DNA from: Phaeovulum molybdatiresistens
GTDB taxonomy: Bacteria; Pseudomonadota; Alphaproteobacteria; Rhodobacterales; Rhodobacteraceae
NCBI RefSeq assembly: GCF_023544865.1
Contig: NZ_JAMJFX010000014.1
Span: 24,572-88,571 of the forward strand
Direction: 5' to 3'
Length of the DNA stretch: 64,000 nucleotides
Below, piece by piece: positions 60,623-64,000 of the stretch. A model generated the notes under the pieces. That model was not told the DNA's origin. It was given only the letters and a program-made list of their open reading frames with translations, and searched no databases. A program made the position numbers and the translations under genes. Every line of letters starts with the position of its first letter. Position 1 is the first letter of the stretch.

Positions 60623-61231
60623 TCAGTTGCGCACCGACTGGAACGGCGTCGGGTCCCAGGCGCAGGCAAAGCCGTCGCCATCGGGGTCCAGGTTGCGCGG
60701 ATCGCGTTCCGGCCCGCCCCGGCGCAGAAATTCCATCTGCGCCTGATCGGATGAGACAAAGCGCGCACAGGCGCGGTCGTGATTGGTCAGGGCCAGCCCC
60801 CCACGCGGCCAGACTGGCTGACCCAGCCGGTTCGGCGCCTGCAATGCATAGGCCGCAAGGTTCGGGGCGGCGGCCGTCGCAGGCGGTGTGGCGGCGGGCA
60901 ATGTCGCGACAGGGGGCGACATCGGGGCCGGCGCCGGGGCCGTGGTCGATGTCAGGCCGGGGATCGCCGACAGCGGCGCCCCGTCGGCCGGGGCTGGCGC
61001 GATCGGCGCCACGGATATCGGCGCGGACTGGATCGCCGCGACCGAGGCGTTCGGAACGGGGGGCGCCGAGGCTGGCGCGACCGGCGCCGGGGCGGTGCCG
61101 CGCAGGGCGGCCTCGCGCTCGGCCAGGTAGGTCTGATAATCGCCAAAACCGACCCCGGCGGACAGGTTCGGCCCCTGATCGTCACAGCCCATCAGCATCA
61201 GCGCCGGGATCACCAGCAAAACCGCACGCAT
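60623..61231 (-). CDS. Lipoprotein with excalibur-like calcium-binding C-terminus
   Basis: A 202-residue protein: lipobox LMGC (Cys16), a long Ala/Pro-rich low-complexity stretch (about 45-125), and a C-terminal RRGGPERDPRNLDPDGDGFA followed by CAWDPTPFQ. The DPDGDGFAC loop is the excalibur calcium-binding signature. It ends just before the amidase gene. Its role is unknown; a cell-surface function is likely. Confidence 0.78.
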   Translation of the reverse strand: MRAVLLVIPALMLMGCDDQGPNLSAGVGFGDYQTYLAEREAALRGTAPAPVAPASAPPVPNASVAAIQSAPISVAPIAPAPADGAPLSAIPGLTSTTAPAPAPMSPPVATLPAATPPATAAAPNLAAYALQAPNRLGQPVWPRGGLALTNHDRACARFVSSDQAQMEFLRRGGPERDPRNLDPDGDGFACAWDPTPFQSVRN

Positions 61232-61261
61232 CCTTGCCCCCTTTCCGGGATCAGCCCCGCG

Positions 61262-62740
61262 TCACCACCACTTCGCGGGCTTCGCGGCAAATCCAACCGC
61301 CTTTTCCAGCACATAGGCGTGGTTCAGCAGGTCGCCCTCTTGCCACGGCCGACCGATCAGCTGCAGCCCCAGCGGCAGGCCCTTGCTGTCCAGCCCCGCC
61401 GGCACCGCAACGCCCGGCAGGCCCGCCAGGTTCACCGTCACGGTGAACACATCGTTCAGATACATCGCCACCGGATCGGCATTGGCCATTTCCCCCAGGC
61501 CAAAGGCCGAAGACGGGGTCGCGGGCGTCAGGATCGCGTCGATCCCGGCGGCGAAGGCCTGATCGAAGTCGCGCTTGATCAAGGCGCGCACCTTGCGGGC
61601 GCGGTTGTAATAGGCGTCGTAGAAGCCTGCCGACAGCACATAGGTGCCGATCATCACGCGGCGCTGGACCTCTTTGCCGAAGCCTTCGGCGCGGGTCTTT
61701 TCATACATCTCGGTGATGCCGTCGCCCTGACCCAGCCGCGCGCGGTGGCCATAGCGCACCCCGTCATAGCGCGCGAGGTTCGAAGATGCCTCGGCCGGGG
61801 CCACCACGTAATAGGCGGGCAGCGCGTATTTCGTATGCGGCAGGCTGATGTCGACGATTTCCGCCCCCGCGTCACGCAGCATCGCCGCGCCATCGGACCA
61901 AAGCTTCTCGATCTCGGCGGGCATGCCGTCCATGCGGTATTCGCGCGGGATGCCGATCTTCTTGCCGCGGATGTCGCCGGTCAGCGCCGCTTCGAAATCC
62001 GGCACCGGGATGTCGGCGCTGGTCGAATCCTTGGGGTCATGGCTGCACATCGCGCCCAGCATGATCGCCGCGTCGCGCACCGTCTTGGTCATCGGCCCGG
62101 CCTGATCGAGGCTGGAGGCAAAGGCCACCACGCCCCAGCGGCTGACGCGGCCATAGGTCGGCTTGATGCCCACGATGCCGGTAAAGGCCGCCGGCTGGCG
62201 GATTGACCCGCCGGTATCCGTGCCGGTCGCGGCCAGGCACAGATCTGCCGCCACCGCCGCCGCCGACCCGCCCGACGATCCGCCTGGCGTCAGCTGCCGG
62301 TCATCGACCTTCCAGGGGTTCACCACCGGGCCATAGCAGGCGGTTTCATTCGACGACCCCATGGCGAATTCGTCCATGGACAGCTTGCCCAGCATCACCG
62401 CGCCCGCATCCCACAGGTTCTGCGTCACGGTAGATTCGTATTCCGGGCGGAAGCCTTCAAGGATGCGGCTGGCGGCCTGGCTGGGCACGCCCTTGGTGCA
62501 AAACAGATCCTTGATCCCCAGTGGGATGCCACACATCGCCGGTGCATCGCCTGCGCGGATACGCGCATCGGCCGCCGCGGCCTGGTCGCGCGCGATCTCG
62601 GGCGTCAGGTGGCAATAGGCGTTCAGCGCCCCCGCCCCGTCAATCGCGGTCAGGCAGGCCTCGGTGATCTCGGCCGAGGTCACATCGCCCTTGCGCAACG
62701 CATCACGGGCATCGGAGATCGTCAGCTGGTTCAGGCTCAT
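61262..62740 (-). CDS. gatA: Asp-tRNA(Asn)/Glu-tRNA(Gln) amidotransferase subunit A
   Basis: A 492-residue amidase-signature enzyme. Lys77 ([12 protein letters not shown]), the cis-Ser of [13 protein letters not shown] and nucleophile Ser179 ([11 protein letters not shown]) are present. It frees ammonia from glutamine for transamidation of mischarged tRNA. The ATG at 62740 overlaps the gatC stop. gatB is not in the window. Confidence 0.95.
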   Translation of the reverse strand: MSLNQLTISDARDALRKGDVTSAEITEACLTAIDGAGALNAYCHLTPEIARDQAAAADARIRAGDAPAMCGIPLGIKDLFCTKGVPSQAASRILEGFRPEYESTVTQNLWDAGAVMLGKLSMDEFAMGSSNETACYGPVVNPWKVDDRQLTPGGSSGGSAAAVAADLCLAATGTDTGGSIRQPAAFTGIVGIKPTYGRVSRWGVVAFASSLDQAGPMTKTVRDAAIMLGAMCSHDPKDSTSADIPVPDFEAALTGDIRGKKIGIPREYRMDGMPAEIEKLWSDGAAMLRDAGAEIVDISLPHTKYALPAYYVVAPAEASSNLARYDGVRYGHRARLGQGDGITEMYEKTRAEGFGKEVQRRVMIGTYVLSAGFYDAYYNRARKVRALIKRDFDQAFAAGIDAILTPATPSSAFGLGEMANADPVAMYLNDVFTVTVNLAGLPGVAVPAGLDSKGLPLGLQLIGRPWQEGDLLNHAYVLEKAVGFAAKPAKWW

Positions 62741-63024
62741 TCCACCACCTTCGGCACGGCAAAGAAGCCCTCGCGGGCATCGGGCGCATTGGACAGGATC
62801 TTTTCGGGATAGCCGCCATCGGTCACAACATCGGCGCGCCGTTTCAGACGCATCGGCGTGACCGAGGTCATCGGCTCGACCCCGTCGACATTCACTTCGT
62901 TCAGCTGCTCCATGAAAGTCAGGATGCCGGACAATTCGCCGGCCAGCGCCGGCAGATCTTCTTCGGCCACGGCAATGCGCGCCAGATGCGCCACCTTGCG
63001 GGCGGTGTCGATGTCGATGGACAT
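62737..63024 (-). CDS. gatC: Asp-tRNA(Asn)/Glu-tRNA(Gln) amidotransferase subunit C
   Basis: A 95-residue protein with the GatC pattern ([59 protein letters not shown]). It stabilises GatA and GatB. It is coupled to gatA by an ATGA overlap. Confidence 0.95.
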   Translation of the reverse strand: MSIDIDTARKVAHLARIAVAEEDLPALAGELSGILTFMEQLNEVNVDGVEPMTSVTPMRLKRRADVVTDGGYPEKILSNAPDAREGFFAVPKVVE

Positions 63025-63164
63025 GGGGCTCTCCGCTGTTCTCGGGGCCGGGTTTAGCGCCCAAGGGGCAGGCTTTCAAGCGCGCCGCGCCTGCAAGCCG
63101 CCGCCCGCCCCTTCCCTTTCACCCCATCGGCGCTACTGTGGGGCCAACAGCAACGGAGGACCCC

Positions 63165-63857
63165 ATGAAACTGACCTGGCTTGGCCATTCCGGCTTCCTA
63201 CTGGAAATCGAGGACGCGGTGATCCTGATAGACCCCTGGATCAGCGGCAACCCGGTCTTTCCCGCCGACCGCCGGGACGAGGCGACCGGGGGCGCGACCC
63301 ACATCCTGGTGACCCACGGGCATGGCGATCACACCGGCGACGCGCTGGCCATCGCGAAGCAAAAAAAGATCCCCGTTGCAGGCATCTACGACCTGATCAG
63401 CCACTGGCAGGGCACCGAGGGGATTGAGGGAATCGGCTTCAACAAGGGCGGCACGATCGATCTTGGCGGGGCGAAGGTGACGATGGTCAACGCCTGCCAC
63501 TCCTCCTCGATGGGATCGGCGACGGGGCCGGTCTATGCCGGGGCAGAGGCAGGATACATGATCGCAGGCGAGGGCCACACGATCTATGTATCGGGCGATA
63601 CCGATATCATGGCCGATATGGGCTGGATGGGCGAATACCATAAACCCGACATCGGCATCCTGTGCGCCGGCGGGCATTTCACGATGGACATGAAACGCGC
63701 GGCCTTTGCAGCGCGGAAATATTTCAACTTCAAGACCGTGATTCCCTGCCACTACCGCACCTTCCCGTTGCTGGAACAATCGGCCGAGGCATTGAAGGCC
63801 GGGCTGCCCGGGGTGCAGGTGATCGAACCGCAGGTTTTGGAGCCGATCCAGCTCTGA
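63165..63857 (+). CDS. UPF0173-type metal-dependent hydrolase (metallo-beta-lactamase fold)
   Basis: A 230-residue protein with the HxHxDH motif in LVTHGHGDHTGD and further metal ligands in VNACHSSSMG and YVSGDTDIMAD. GGAGG precedes the ATG at 63165. The family is widespread, with unknown substrate. It is divergent from gatC. Confidence 0.88.
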   Translation: MKLTWLGHSGFLLEIEDAVILIDPWISGNPVFPADRRDEATGGATHILVTHGHGDHTGDALAIAKQKKIPVAGIYDLISHWQGTEGIEGIGFNKGGTIDLGGAKVTMVNACHSSSMGSATGPVYAGAEAGYMIAGEGHTIYVSGDTDIMADMGWMGEYHKPDIGILCAGGHFTMDMKRAAFAARKYFNFKTVIPCHYRTFPLLEQSAEALKAGLPGVQVIEPQVLEPIQL

Positions 63858-63920
63858 CCCCTTCGGCTTTGCCCAAATATCCTGCGGGGGTCCGGGGGTG
63901 CAAAACCCCCGGCCTTGCCG
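63858..63920. repeat. GC-rich intergenic repeat element
   Basis: Starts ccccttcggctttgcccaaa, the same motif as the element at 51510, and continues with a GGGGGTCCGGGGG/CCCCCGG hairpin-forming region. It directly follows the hydrolase stop. Confidence 0.5.
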
Positions 63921-63930
63921 TTTGCGCCCG

Positions 63931-63961
<31 letters not shown>

Positions 63962-64000
63962 CGCGCGGCGCGGGGGGCGGGGGGGGGCCACGGGCAGTCG

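Overview
The window looks like a chromosomal segment of a high-GC alphaproteobacterium of the order Rhodobacterales (Paracoccus/Rhodobacter-like). The evidence is the irr-fabA-fabB-fabI neighbourhood, the alphaproteobacterial RNase P RNA, the LdtR-type MarR regulator, short GC-rich intergenic inverted repeats of the 'cggagtatttcggccaagaagaa' type, and phage genes of families common in Rhodobacterales prophages (DUF6441, DUF6362, DUF7220, DUF3489, DUF2924). Family names come from reading the proteins; no database search was run.

Positions 1 to about 30.6 kb are most of a lambda-like (siphovirus) prophage whose left end lies outside the window. Read right to left on the minus strand, the late module runs small terminase, large terminase, gpW, portal, S49/ClpP protease, gpD decoration protein, gpE capsid, FII-like joiner, Z-like DUF6441, U-like terminator, tail tube, G/GT tail chaperones and the start of the tape measure. 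No lysis genes are visible, so they should lie further left. The G/GT pair carries a textbook -1 frameshift signal (A AAA AAC plus a hairpin 9 nt downstream). Two cargo (moron) genes interrupt the late module: a 705-residue hybrid histidine kinase on the opposite strand (4209-6326) and a DUF1186 protein (1056-1787).

The middle part (13.5-23.5 kb) holds small plus-strand genes and a leftward early operon: coiled-coil protein, SF2 helicase, Toprim primase, RuvC-like resolvase, DUF6362, HU/IHF-like protein, ParB-methyltransferase fusion and DUF7220. Two long untranslated stretches here (17.05-17.6 and 19.07-19.84 kb) contain repeats and strong hairpins. The immunity region at 23.5-23.8 kb has an S24-type repressor and a leftward promoter overlapping a palindrome. 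Rightward follow a 53-aa membrane protein, Gp157, a Sak4-like RecA-fold ATPase, a LexA-type DNA-binding domain, SSB, several small proteins and a DUF2924/serine recombinase/HTH integration cassette. An AT-richer stretch (30.6-30.98 kb) leads to a host tRNA-Ser(GCU) and probably contains the prophage boundary.

From 31 kb on the genes are mostly core: ychF, trpA, a ZIP transporter, an lldD-like enzyme, rplY-pth, divergent epmA/efp, irr divergent from fabA-[yfbU]-fabB-fabI, thyX with a DUF1810 gene, gloA, an LdtR-like regulator, sdhE, an aspartate aminotransferase, a MATE transporter, ppk2, a GST, parE, a cytochrome c, rpmG, rnpB, an AmpD-like amidase, gatC-gatA and a UPF0173 hydrolase. Two accessory items stand out. 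A low-GC YfbU-family gene sits inside the fabA-fabB operon, and a lipoprotein is translationally coupled to a Slam-like outer-membrane protein (45571-47978), a likely type XI secretion pair. The last ~70 bases are a G homopolymer, probably a sequencing or contig-edge artefact.
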